Shown here: in pieces, positions 25,401 to 33,515 of the stretch
How positions within the stretch are numbered: the first letter of the stretch is position 1
Layout: every line of letters begins with the position of its first letter
Assembly: GCA_938075305.1 (NCBI GenBank)
Contig: CALJGV010000014.1
Location: 153,484 to 217,483, forward strand
Length of the DNA stretch: 64,000 nucleotides
Direction of reading: 5' to 3'
From: an uncultured bacterium
Lineage (GTDB): Bacteria > Planctomycetota > UBA1135 > GCA-002686595
Program-made: the position numbers and the translations under genes
The notes under the pieces: generated by a model
What the model saw: only the letters and a program-made list of their open reading frames with translations
Told to the model about the DNA's origin: nothing
Database searches by the model: none

Positions 25401-25854
25401 ACCCTCGCTCGAGCGGGGCGCCGCCATCCGCCGGATGATGGTGGCCGGGCTCCTCGTCGCCCTGGGCCTGCTCGCGGCGACCCTCGCCGGGCGCCGAGGG
25501 GCCGACGCGGCCGAGGGGCTCTCCCCGGGGCCGGGGTTGATCGTCGGGGTCGAGGTGAGCTCGGAGCTGGAGCACAGGGGGGCGCCCCTGTCGCTCCCCG
25601 TGGCCCGCGGTCGGGGCGCTCCTCTGCGTGCGTGCGCCGTGGCCCTCTGCACTCTGGGTCTGCTCCTCGCGGTCTGGCCCAGGCGAGGGAGGCCGGTAGG
25701 TGCACGGGCGTTGGCTCGCTGGCTCTGGGCAGCCCCCGGGGCTGCCGGGATCCACCGGCTCGCCCAAGGCGGCGAGGTCCCCGAGGGCGGTCTGGGGCTC
25801 GCCGCGCTGCTCCTGCTCCTGAGCCTCTCCTTGCTCACCGCCTGGCGGGAGTGA
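25393..25854 (+). CDS. Small membrane protein of unknown function
   Basis: Up to 153 residues with three hydrophobic segments (MMVAGLLVALGLLAATLAG near the start, ACAVALCTLGLLLAVWP in the middle, LGLAALLLLLSLSLLTAW at the end) joined by basic loops. I recognise no family. The TTG at 25393 overlaps the stop of the upstream HTH membrane protein and would couple translation; an ATG at 25435 or 25438 would start right at the first helix. The strand and overlap suggest it works with the HTH membrane protein. Confidence 0.6.
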   Translation: MSEPSLERGAAIRRMMVAGLLVALGLLAATLAGRRGADAAEGLSPGPGLIVGVEVSSELEHRGAPLSLPVARGRGAPLRACAVALCTLGLLLAVWPRRGRPVGARALARWLWAAPGAAGIHRLAQGGEVPEGGLGLAALLLLLSLSLLTAWRE

Positions 25855-25903
25855 GGCCGCGGAGCGAACGGTCAGACCTGGTCGGTGGTGGCGCTGGGCC
25901 GCC

Positions 25904-26782
25904 TCAGTCCAAGCCGACGCGGGCGTCGGGGCCCCGCGTCCCGAGGATCAGCGCGGCGCCGAGGAGGGCGAAGGAGGTCGCCAGCGGCCAGGGATCGGCC
26001 GGCACGGAGAAGGGCGGCAGGAGCGCGACGGCCACCGCGAGGGGGACCTTGAGGTTGTTCATCACCGCGACGGTGCCCACGCTCACCTGGGTCGCCCCGC
26101 GGTTCCAGAGGAAGAACGCGAGTCCAGACGGTATCAGGCCCAGGTAGGTGATCTTGCCGACGTCAGCGGCGGAGAGCTGAAGGTCGGAGGGTTCCGCGGT
26201 CGCGAGCGCGAAGGGCAGCGAGAGGAGGAATCCCCCCATCAGCATCCAACCGAAGCGGCCGGGGGTAGCCGTGGCGGGTGACTCCAGCCGGCGGTACAGC
26301 ACGATGCCCGCCGCCCAGGCCAGGTTCGCTGCCTGCACGAGGCCCACTCCAACCCAGTAGTCGTCGCCGTCGAGCAATCCACGGGCGGCCTCCATGCGCA
26401 GTGCGAAGGCGGCGGCCACGGCCAGGGCCGCGGCGCCCCATGCTCTGGCGGGCGGGTGCCGGTGGACGTACCCCTCCATGAAGATGACGTAGAGGGGTGT
26501 CGTGATGGTCAGCAGCGCGACCTCGTAGCTGGCGAGGTAGCCGTACGCCCGGTGGATCAGGAGGTACATGACCCCGTACTGCAGCGCCCCGATCAGGAGG
26601 AGCTGGATCGCCCGGGCCGGCGCCGGCTTCCCCTTCGCGCGGGGCGAGAAGGTGAAGGGGGCGATCGCAAGCGACGCCAGCCCCAGCCGCGTCGCGGTCA
26701 GGAACGTGGGGTCCACCTCCAGCGTGCCGATGAGCGCGAAGGACGCCGACCACAGCAGCGATGCGAGGAAGAGGAGGGCCAA
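25904..26782 (-). CDS. EamA/DMT-family transporter
   Basis: A 292-residue protein with about ten transmembrane helices arranged as two EamA repeats of the drug/metabolite transporter superfamily, usually exporting amino acids or small metabolites. The first helix reads ALLFLASLLWSASFALIG, close to the family's usual start of repeat one. TATRLGLASLAIAPF, ITTPLYVIFMEG and GLIPSGLAFFLWNRGATQVSVGTVAVMNNLKVP are typical of the conserved loops and of the second repeat. The substrate cannot be inferred. It is downstream of the Gfo/Idh gene on the same strand but separated by a hairpin at 26801-26822, so it may have its own promoter. It is convergent with the small membrane protein (49 nt between stops). 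Confidence 0.87.
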   Translation of the reverse strand: MALLFLASLLWSASFALIGTLEVDPTFLTATRLGLASLAIAPFTFSPRAKGKPAPARAIQLLLIGALQYGVMYLLIHRAYGYLASYEVALLTITTPLYVIFMEGYVHRHPPARAWGAAALAVAAAFALRMEAARGLLDGDDYWVGVGLVQAANLAWAAGIVLYRRLESPATATPGRFGWMLMGGFLLSLPFALATAEPSDLQLSAADVGKITYLGLIPSGLAFFLWNRGATQVSVGTVAVMNNLKVPLAVAVALLPPFSVPADPWPLATSFALLGAALILGTRGPDARVGLD

Positions 26783-26800
26783 GGCGGCAGACGCCCGGGG

Positions 26801-26822
26801 CCGCCCGCTTCGATGCGGGCGG
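26801..26822 (-). terminator. Hairpin between Gfo/Idh and EamA genes
   Basis: A perfect 8-bp G/C stem (26801-26808 with 26815-26822) encloses a 6-nt loop TTCGAT, just past the stop of the Gfo/Idh gene in its direction of transcription and before the EamA start. It is a candidate terminator or attenuator; there is no U-tract. Confidence 0.45.
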
Positions 26823-26833
26823 GCGGGCGCCGG

Positions 26834-28144
26834 TCAGTCGATCTTGTAGACCCCGGGGGTCGGGATGGGGTAGAGCCCGTCGTCCCCCGGGAGAGAGCGG
26901 GGGACGGTGTCCCAGGTGAGCTCGCCCTCCGGGCGCAGCATCCGCGGTGAGTTGAGGGCCTCCTCCCAGGTCACGGCGCGGCCGGTGTAGGTGGCCATGC
27001 GGCCGAGGATCGCCGTGAGGGTCGCCTCGGCGCCACGTATCGCCTCGTTGTGCTCGCGTCCGGTGCGGATCGCCTCGAAGAGGACGTCGTGCTCTCGCTG
27101 GTAGGCGTTGCTGTCCTTGCCTTCGAAGCGCCACTTGTCGCCGCCGTAGGTCTCGATGCGTCCGGCGCCGACGTTGCACGTGCCGCCCGAGCCGTGGACG
27201 TGCTCGCTGACGCTGTTCCAGACCTGCTTTTGGTGTCGGCACTGGCTGTGCATCCGCGTGCCGTCGTCGTAGATGTACTCCACCGCGTGGTGGTCGTAGA
27301 TCTCCCCGTGCTCGGCGCCCTTGCGCACCTGGCGGCCACCCATGCCGACGGCCTTGACGGGGGTCTTGCCCATGACCCAGTTGCCGACGTCGAGGTTGTG
27401 GATGTGCTGCTCGACGATGTGGTCGCCGCAGAGCCAGTTGAAGTAGTACCAGTTGCGCATCTGGTACTGCATCTCGTTCCACTGTGGCTTGCGGGGCTTC
27501 ACCCACACGCCGCCGCTGTTCCAGTAGACGCGCAGGGCCACGGGCTTGCCGATGGCGCCATCCTCGATGGCGCGGACCGTGTCCTGGTACTTGAAGCTGT
27601 GGTGCCGCTGCAGCCCGACGCCCACGCAGAGCTTCTTCTCCTTGGCCACCGCGGCGGCCTCCATCACCTTGCGGATGCCGGGGCCGTCGACGGCCACGGG
27701 CTTCTCCATGAAGATGTGCTTGCCCTTGGAGACCGCGTAGTCGAAGTGCTCGGGGCGGAAGCCGGGGGGCGTGGTGAGGATGACGACGTCCACGTCCTCA
27801 TCGATGGCCTTCTTGAAGGCGTCGAAGCCCACGAACTTGCGCTCCTCCGGGACATCCACGGCCTCGGGGTGGGCGGCAGAGATGTTGGAGAGGGACTCCT
27901 CGAGGCGGTCGGGGAAGGCGTCCGCCATGGCCACCAGGCGATTGTTCCCCGTGTTGAGGGCCTGCCGACAGGCTGAGGTGCCGCGGCCTCCGCAGCCGAT
28001 CAGGGCCACCCGCAGCTCTGCGTCACCGGCGGCAGACTCCTGCGCGGCGGCGAGGGAGGGCGCCGCGGAGAGGGAGGCCGCCGCGAGGGTGCCAGCGCCC
28101 TGGATGAAGGTGCGGCGGTCGAGGGGGGAGGTGGGGGTGCTCAT
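26834..28144 (-). CDS. Tat-exported Gfo/Idh/MocA-family oxidoreductase
   Basis: A 436-residue NAD(P)-dependent oxidoreductase of the Gfo/Idh/MocA family, which acts on sugars and cyclitols. A Tat signal (DRRTFIQGAGTLAAA, arginines 10-11) precedes a Rossmann domain with ALIGCGGRG (48-56). The catalytic EKP motif is at 147-149 (FMEKPVAV). Further family motifs are NWYYFNWLCGDHIVEQHIHN and LGRMATYTGRAVTWEEAL. Its closest relative in the window is the second Gfo/Idh at 30.6 kb, with similar motifs in the same order. The gene follows the FGE-like gene by 53 nt on the same strand. Tat export implies folding with its cofactor before secretion, as in glucose-fructose oxidoreductase. The ATG at 28144 is the one that places the twin arginines correctly. 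Confidence 0.92.
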   Translation of the reverse strand: MSTPTSPLDRRTFIQGAGTLAAASLSAAPSLAAAQESAAGDAELRVALIGCGGRGTSACRQALNTGNNRLVAMADAFPDRLEESLSNISAAHPEAVDVPEERKFVGFDAFKKAIDEDVDVVILTTPPGFRPEHFDYAVSKGKHIFMEKPVAVDGPGIRKVMEAAAVAKEKKLCVGVGLQRHHSFKYQDTVRAIEDGAIGKPVALRVYWNSGGVWVKPRKPQWNEMQYQMRNWYYFNWLCGDHIVEQHIHNLDVGNWVMGKTPVKAVGMGGRQVRKGAEHGEIYDHHAVEYIYDDGTRMHSQCRHQKQVWNSVSEHVHGSGGTCNVGAGRIETYGGDKWRFEGKDSNAYQREHDVLFEAIRTGREHNEAIRGAEATLTAILGRMATYTGRAVTWEEALNSPRMLRPEGELTWDTVPRSLPGDDGLYPIPTPGVYKID

Positions 28145-28197
28145 GGAAAGTGGGCGAGGTGAAGTGGGCGTGGGGTCGTCTGCGGATCCAGGTGGCG

Positions 28198-29370
28198 TCA
28201 GCGCTCGGCGCGGCGCTGGCGCTCGTAGATCTTGGTGATCGAGTCGAGGTCGGAGTCGTGGTAGCGCGCCCACTCGGAGGGGGGCGGCGGGTTCAGCGGG
28301 CGCACGACCCGGAAACCGAGCCAGGGCGCGTCCGTGTGATACCAGATGCTCTTGGGGAGCTGGGGGTCCTGGACCTTCCAGTCGTCGTTCGAGCCGCGAC
28401 GGGCGGCGCTCCGCAGGCGCTCCGGGTCGTCATCCCAGTGGCCGCCTCGCGCGACGCGGGGGTAGAGGGCCGTGGGCCAGCGGATCGGGTCCACCACGGG
28501 GCCGCTCTTGGCCTGCTCGGCGAGGTCCGCGTAGCCATCCTTGGAGAAGGCGTCGAGGCACCACTCGGCGACGTTGCCGTGCATGTCGTAGAGGCCCCAG
28601 GGGTTCGGCTTGAGGGTCCCGAGCTTCATGTACTGGCCGTCGCAGTTGTCAAACCACCAGCCGTGGTCGTCGAGCTCGCCCTCCGGGAAGGAGAAGGCGC
28701 CAGTGGTCCCCGCCCTGCAGGCGTACTCCCACTCGGCCTCGGTGGGGAGGCGATAGAAGCGACCGGTCTTCATGGTCAGCCACTTCGTGTACTGCTTGGC
28801 CGCGAACTGGGTCATGGAGATCGCGGGGTACCCCTCGACCCCCATGTCGAAGTCCATGGGGACGTAGGGCGGCGTCGGGCGGCTGACGGCGTCGGACCAG
28901 GGGTCCTGCTCGGCGCGGTTGCTGCCCTCGGCGGCGTTGCGGGCGCGCAGGTCCAGGGAGTCCATGTACTGGCTGTACTCCCGCCACGCGACCTCGTGGG
29001 TCCCCATCCAGAAGGGCGAGACGCGGACCTTGACCTGGGGGCCCTCGAAGGCGCTGCGGCCCTCCTCGTCGGCGGGGCTGCCCATGAGGAACTCACCCCC
29101 GGGGATCGGGGTGAGCTTGAAGGTGACGTCCGTCCCCGTGATGGCCTCGGCGTAGGCCTTCATGCTGGCCTCGTCCGTCGCCTCCGAGCCCTCGACCTTG
29201 CTCAAGGGGGGCGGGCCCGGGGGAGGAGCCGGGTACACCTCCTGTCCCTTGTCCTGGGCCTCTGCGGGCCCGCAGAGCAGCACGCCGAGGACGGCGACGC
29301 TGAGCGGCAGGGCGTTGGCGAGGGGTCGAGGTCGGGAGGGCGCGCGTCGAATCGTCATGGGGAGCGTCAT
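28198..29370 (-). CDS. Secreted FGE-sulfatase-domain (SUMF1-like) protein without the catalytic cysteines
   Basis: A 390-residue exported protein; a signal peptide spans ~16-38 (ending GPAEAQ). Residues ~80-360 form the formylglycine-generating-enzyme-like fold: IPGGEFLMGSPADEEGR, FWMGTHEVAWREYSQYM, YRLPTEAEWEYACRAGTTG, PNPWGLYDMHGNVAEWCLD, and RVARGGHWDDDPERLRSAAR. In active aerobic FGEs the RGGS region carries two cysteines; here the stretch after RGGHW (308-312) has none, so oxidase activity is unlikely. Many such proteins have binding or structural roles. A second ATG at 29358 would give a slightly shorter signal peptide. It leads the operon with the Gfo/Idh gene and lies 32 nt from the divergent ApbE gene. 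Confidence 0.88.
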   Translation of the reverse strand: MTLPMTIRRAPSRPRPLANALPLSVAVLGVLLCGPAEAQDKGQEVYPAPPPGPPPLSKVEGSEATDEASMKAYAEAITGTDVTFKLTPIPGGEFLMGSPADEEGRSAFEGPQVKVRVSPFWMGTHEVAWREYSQYMDSLDLRARNAAEGSNRAEQDPWSDAVSRPTPPYVPMDFDMGVEGYPAISMTQFAAKQYTKWLTMKTGRFYRLPTEAEWEYACRAGTTGAFSFPEGELDDHGWWFDNCDGQYMKLGTLKPNPWGLYDMHGNVAEWCLDAFSKDGYADLAEQAKSGPVVDPIRWPTALYPRVARGGHWDDDPERLRSAARRGSNDDWKVQDPQLPKSIWYHTDAPWLGFRVVRPLNPPPPSEWARYHDSDLDSITKIYERQRRAER

Positions 29371-29402
29371 GGAGTGGATGGGGCCGACGTAGTCTGGGGG
29401 AG

Positions 29403-30596
29403 ATGGTCCATCGACGCCACGGGTCTTCTTCGAGCGCTTACCTGCGACCGGCTGTGATCGTCGTTCTCGCAGCGCTCCTGCCGGGGTGTCTCTCCGGCCC
29501 AGGGGGAGTCATGCGCGAGGCAGGGAGCACTCCACATGTGGAGTCCGACCTGAGCAGGAGGACGTACGAGCACTTCGCCATGGGGACGCTTTTCAGGCTC
29601 ACCCTGTGCGAGGCGGACCCCGACCTCGCAGACCGGGCAGCGGCCGCGGCGTTCGCGACGGTGGACCGGATCGAGGAGGTCGCGACGGACTACTCGGCCG
29701 CCAGCGAGGCCCGTCGGCTCCCGGCGGCAAGCGACGGCGATTGGGTCGAGGTCTCCCCTGAGCTCGGGCTGGTGCTGCGGGCCTCGAATCGCCTCGTGCC
29801 CCTGTCGGAGGGGGCTTTTGACCCGACCGTGGGGGAGCTCACACGGCACTGGCGCCGGGCGCTGCGGCGGCGTCGGTGGCCCGAGTCGTCGACGTGGGAG
29901 CAGGCTTCCCGGGCCGTCGGATGGGCGGAGCACGTCCGGTACGAGGAGGTCGGAGGGGCGCCGAGATGCCGGGTCGAGGACCCCCAGCTGCGCCTGGACT
30001 TCGGCGGCGTCGCGAAGGGCGTCGCCGTGGACCAGGCCCTGTCCGCCGTCGAGGCCCACGGGATCCACAGCGCACTGATGGAGGGCGGCGGGGACCTGAG
30101 AGCCCTGGATCCGCCACCCGGAGCGGACGGCTGGCGCGTGGAAGTGTTGCCCTTCGGTGAAAAGTCGCCGAGGCGGCTGCGCTTCCTCCTGGCCCGGGCG
30201 GCCATCGCCACCTCGGGGGACGTCTACCGATCAGGGGCGCTCGGGGGTGAGCCCCTCGTGGGACTCGAAGGGGCCGGCTCCGGGGTCGGTGCGATGCAGT
30301 ACGGGCACGTCATCGACCCGCGCTCGGCCTTGCCGCTCCCCTCGCCCCGCGCCTCGGTGATGACCGCCTCCACCGCGGCCGACGCCGATGCGTTGGCCAC
30401 GGCGAGGCTGGTGCTCGGCCCGGCTAGGACCGGTGTCGCGGCCCTCGAACGGGGGCTCTTCTTCGGAGGCGAGGACGAGGAGCCTTGCGTCGGCGAGGCC
30501 TTCCCGCAGGATGGGGCGGTGCCCATTCCATCGGCCCACCCTTCGCCGGGCCAGCCCAGGCCTGACGAGTCCCTTCAACGACATCGCGACGAATGA
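29403..30596 (+). CDS. apbE: FAD:protein FMN transferase (ApbE), lipoprotein
   Basis: A 397-residue lipoprotein that would attach FMN covalently to Thr/Ser residues of extracytoplasmic flavoproteins. The signal peptide ends in the lipobox LLPGC (Cys29). ApbE motifs appear in order: HFAMGTLFRLTL, EGAFDPTVGEL, LDFGGVAKGVAVDQAL, ALMEGGGDLRAL, AIATSGDVYRSG, GHVIDPRSALPL and VMTASTAADADALATA. The length is normal for the family with an extended tail. No obvious acceptor flavoprotein (for example RnfG/NqrC-type with S/T-G-A-S/T) is encoded nearby. It is translationally coupled to the second Gfo/Idh gene by an ATGA overlap. The start ATG at 29403 is 32 nt from the divergent FGE-like gene. Confidence 0.92.
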   Translation: MVHRRHGSSSSAYLRPAVIVVLAALLPGCLSGPGGVMREAGSTPHVESDLSRRTYEHFAMGTLFRLTLCEADPDLADRAAAAAFATVDRIEEVATDYSAASEARRLPAASDGDWVEVSPELGLVLRASNRLVPLSEGAFDPTVGELTRHWRRALRRRRWPESSTWEQASRAVGWAEHVRYEEVGGAPRCRVEDPQLRLDFGGVAKGVAVDQALSAVEAHGIHSALMEGGGDLRALDPPPGADGWRVEVLPFGEKSPRRLRFLLARAAIATSGDVYRSGALGGEPLVGLEGAGSGVGAMQYGHVIDPRSALPLPSPRASVMTASTAADADALATARLVLGPARTGVAALERGLFFGGEDEEPCVGEAFPQDGAVPIPSAHPSPGQPRPDESLQRHRDE

Positions 30597-31909
30597 CCCA
30601 ATCTCCCATCGACTCCTCCTCTGACGAACTCCGGGCCGGCGCGAGCCGTCGCCAGGTCCTGCGAGCCGCCGGCGTGGCCACTGCCCTCGGCGCGACCTCG
30701 GCCATCGCCGGCGCGAGCGCCCGTCAGGACGAAGACCCGCCGACGCTCCGGCTCGGCCTGGTGGGCTGCGGAGGCCGCGGCGGCGGCGCGGTGAGGGACG
30801 CTCTGCGAGCGGACCCGAACACCAAGCTCGTGGCCATGGGAGACGCCTTCGACGACCGCATCTCCTCCAAGCTGGCCGAGCTCAACGCGGAGGAGGAGTT
30901 CAAGGGGCGCATCGACGTGCCCAGCGAGCGGGCCTTCGCGGGGTTCGATTGCCACGAGAAGGTGACCGACAACTGCGACGTGGTGCTGATGGCCTCCACG
31001 CCCCACTTCCGCCCGGCCCAGGTGGAGTACGCGGTCAAGGCGGGCAAGCACATGTTCGTGGAGAAGCCGGTGGCCACGGACGCTCCGGGCCTGCGGCGGA
31101 TCTGGGCCGCCTGCGACGAGGCCAAGGAGAAGAACCTCGCTGTGGTCAGCGGCCTCTGCTATCGCTACCAGAACGCCAAGCGGGCCACGATCGAGAAGAT
31201 CCGCGAGGGCGCGATCGGTGACATCAAGGCCATCGAGTGCTCCTACGACACCGGCGGCCTCTGGCACCGCGGCCAGAAGCCCGAGTGGAGCGAGATGGAG
31301 ACCCAGCTCCGGAACTGGCTCTACTACACCTGGGCGTCGGGGGACCACATCGCCGAGCAGGCGATCCACAACCTCGACAAGATGATCTGGACCATGGACG
31401 ACAAGCCGCCCCTGTCGGTGAAGGCCAACGGTGGCCGGATCGTCCGGACCGACCCGAAGTACGGGAACATCTACGATCACTTCAGCGCGGTCTACGACTT
31501 CGGTGACGGGGTGAAGGGCTTCTTCTCCTGCCGTCAGATCCCCGGGGCCTTCCGGGACGTCTCGGACCACGCTTACGGAACGAAGGGCATCGCGCACCTG
31601 CAGTCCCACCGGATCGAGGGCGAGACGAACTGGCGCTACCGGAACCCGGGGGTGCCGGACAACATGTACCAGAACGAACACAACGAGCTGTTCGCGTCGA
31701 TCCGCGCCGGAGAGCCGATCCACAACGGCGACTACATGTGCCGGGCCACGCTGCTCGCGCTCATGGGGCGGATGTCCGCTTACACGGGCCAGGAGATCTC
31801 CTGGAACCAGGCGCTGGAGTCCAAGGAGGACCTCGCCCCCAAGAGCTATGACTTCGGTGACAACCCCGTGAAGGCGGTGGCCCAGCCGGGCATCACGCCC
31901 TTCGTCTGA
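30593..31909 (+). CDS. Tat-exported Gfo/Idh/MocA-family oxidoreductase (second copy)
   Basis: A 438-residue paralogue of the protein at 26.8-28.1 kb. The Tat signal has SRRQVLRAAGVATAL (arginines 19-20). The Rossmann motif is GLVGCGGRGGGA, and the catalytic EKP is at 157-159 (FVEKPVATD). Shared features include NWLYYTWASGDHIAEQAIHN and LMGRMSAYTGQEISWNQAL. The ATG lies in an ATGA overlap with ApbE, so the two are co-translated. A strong hairpin follows at 31944. A role in oxidation or isomerisation of sugar derivatives outside the cytoplasm is likely from family knowledge; the substrate is unknown. Confidence 0.92.
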   Translation: MTQSPIDSSSDELRAGASRRQVLRAAGVATALGATSAIAGASARQDEDPPTLRLGLVGCGGRGGGAVRDALRADPNTKLVAMGDAFDDRISSKLAELNAEEEFKGRIDVPSERAFAGFDCHEKVTDNCDVVLMASTPHFRPAQVEYAVKAGKHMFVEKPVATDAPGLRRIWAACDEAKEKNLAVVSGLCYRYQNAKRATIEKIREGAIGDIKAIECSYDTGGLWHRGQKPEWSEMETQLRNWLYYTWASGDHIAEQAIHNLDKMIWTMDDKPPLSVKANGGRIVRTDPKYGNIYDHFSAVYDFGDGVKGFFSCRQIPGAFRDVSDHAYGTKGIAHLQSHRIEGETNWRYRNPGVPDNMYQNEHNELFASIRAGEPIHNGDYMCRATLLALMGRMSAYTGQEISWNQALESKEDLAPKSYDFGDNPVKAVAQPGITPFV

Positions 31910-31943
31910 GGCGGCCCAAGGACCTCCCAGGAGGATCCTCAGC

Positions 31944-31982
31944 ACCGGAGCCCGCGGGATCGTCGATCCGGCGGGCTCCGGT
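31944..31982 (+). terminator. Hairpin terminator after the ApbE-Gfo/Idh operon
   Basis: An 18-bp stem with one mismatch (left arm 31944-31961, loop GTC, right arm 31965-31982), rich in G/C, sits 34 nt after the Gfo/Idh stop and 19 nt before the AI-2E-family transporter start. No T-run follows. Confidence 0.65.
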
Positions 31983-32001
31983 CCGTAGAACTAGGGGGGT
32001 C

Positions 32002-33090
32002 ATGACTGACCCCCCTCCCCCTGCGCCGCGCTCCGCTTCGACCGAGGCCCCCTCCACGGAGCGTCGGATCCAGACCGTGTGTCTCCTGATCCTGGCCGCG
32101 ATCGCGGTGGGCGCCACCCTCCAGGCCCTGCGGGACGTGATGATCCCCTTCGCCCTGGCCCTCTTCCTGGCCCTGGCGCTGTCGCCGGTGGTGGATCAAC
32201 TCGCGGCCCGCACCCGGCTCTCGAGGGCCGTCTCGGTGGCCCTGACCATGCTGCTCGGGGCGCTGCTCCTGGTCATCGTCGGGGGGGTCGTGGCGTCGTC
32301 GCTGAAGGAGTTTGAGGCCATCGGCAAGCTCAGCACCGCCGACCAGCCGGACGGTGGCCTCGGGGCGCTGCTCGAGACGCTCGGGCTCGCGGACTACGCG
32401 GACCGAATCGAGGAGACCCTCAGGGGTCTGCTGCCCAAGCTCGCGAGCGTGCTCGGCACCCTGCTGTCCCAGGGGGTCACGGTCCTGATCTTCATGATGT
32501 TCCTCCTCCTGGAGCAGGGTCGGCCTGGACGAGCTGGCGCGCGCCTCGAGGCTGCCGCCGGGGACGGGGCGGCCGGCGGAGAGTCCATGCAGAGCACGGT
32601 CCGCGACGGCGTGCAGCAGTACATCTCGGTGAAGATGGTCACCTCCGCGGTGACCGGGATCGCCGTGGGCTCGATCCTGATGGCGCTCAAGGTGCCGGCG
32701 GCGGTGCTCTTCGGGGTGCTCACGTTCATGCTCAACTTCATCCCGACCATCGGGTCCGTGGTGGCGGTGGCGCTCCCGGTCCCGGTGCTCCTCGCCGGGG
32801 ACGCGAGCCTCGTGACCCTGGGGCTGGTGGTGGCCCTCCCCGGCGCGGTGCAGTTCGCCGTCGGGCAGATCTGGGAGAACAAGCTGTTGGGGGATCGGTT
32901 CGACCTGCGTGCCTCGGTGGTGTTGCTGGGGCTGGTGTTCTGGGGGCACATCTGGGGCATCGTCGGCATGATCCTGGCGACGCCCATCACAGCGGTGCTC
33001 AAGACGCTGATGCGCGGCTCCGAGCTCACGCGCCCGGTGGCGGCGCTCATGGGGCAGTCCTCCGGCCGGGCGGCGGCTCCTGACCAGTGA
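32002..33090 (+). CDS. AI-2E/PerM-family transporter
   Basis: A 362-residue membrane protein of the UPF0118 family, whose members include proposed AI-2 exporters and Na+/H+ antiporter-like proteins. About seven to eight helices are visible. The family pattern includes an early FALALFLALALSPVVDQLAAR, a central soluble stretch (EFEAIGKLSTAD...), then ISVKMVTSAVTGIAVG, FMLNFIPTIGSVVAVALP, and WENKLLGDRFDLRASVVLL near the C-terminus. Substrate is undetermined. The stop overlaps the Nudix gene by 4 nt (GTGA), beginning a coupled run through MutT-like and MoeA. Confidence 0.9.
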   Translation: MTDPPPPAPRSASTEAPSTERRIQTVCLLILAAIAVGATLQALRDVMIPFALALFLALALSPVVDQLAARTRLSRAVSVALTMLLGALLLVIVGGVVASSLKEFEAIGKLSTADQPDGGLGALLETLGLADYADRIEETLRGLLPKLASVLGTLLSQGVTVLIFMMFLLLEQGRPGRAGARLEAAAGDGAAGGESMQSTVRDGVQQYISVKMVTSAVTGIAVGSILMALKVPAAVLFGVLTFMLNFIPTIGSVVAVALPVPVLLAGDASLVTLGLVVALPGAVQFAVGQIWENKLLGDRFDLRASVVLLGLVFWGHIWGIVGMILATPITAVLKTLMRGSELTRPVAALMGQSSGRAAAPDQ

Positions 33091-33515
33091 TCGAGGTCGC
33101 GGCCGCCGTGATCCTGCGAGGGGACCGGGTGCTGGTGGCGCGGCGGGCCCGCCCAGCGTCGCTCGCTGGGAAGTGGGAGTTCCCCGGAGGGAAGCTCGAG
33201 CCCGGCGAGAGCGGCGCCGAGGCGCTGGAGCGAGAGATCGTCGAGGAGCTGGACCTGCGCGTGGAGGTCGGCCGATCCCTGGGGAGCTCCCATCGAGTTC
33301 CTCCGGGCGAAGGGGCGCCGGACCTGCGCCTGACGGCGTACGCTGCGCGGCCCGTGGAGTCGGACGGCGAGCCCCGGCTCGTGGACGGCACCCACGACGA
33401 CCTCCGCTGGGTCACGGCCCCCGAGCTCGTGACCCTCGACCTCGCTCCCCTGGACGTGCCCCTCGTTGAGGGGGCCGCTGCCTTCCTCGAAGCCCCAGAT
33501 GATCACCTTCGCTGA
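33087..33515 (+). CDS. Nudix hydrolase, MutT-like (8-oxo-dGTP diphosphatase type)
   Basis: A 142-residue single Nudix domain, the size of MutT, which hydrolyses oxidised nucleoside triphosphates to prevent mutation. The Nudix box is intact: GGKLEPGESGAEALEREIVE then ELDL, with the catalytic REIVEE glutamates. The last glycine of the consensus is Asp here. MutT-like surroundings KWEFPGGKLEPGE and LRLTAYAA are present. The GTG start overlaps the transporter stop by 4 nt. The 3' end overlaps MoeA by 17 nt. The substrate could also be another nucleotide. Confidence 0.88.
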   Translation: MIEVAAAVILRGDRVLVARRARPASLAGKWEFPGGKLEPGESGAEALEREIVEELDLRVEVGRSLGSSHRVPPGEGAPDLRLTAYAARPVESDGEPRLVDGTHDDLRWVTAPELVTLDLAPLDVPLVEGAAAFLEAPDDHLR

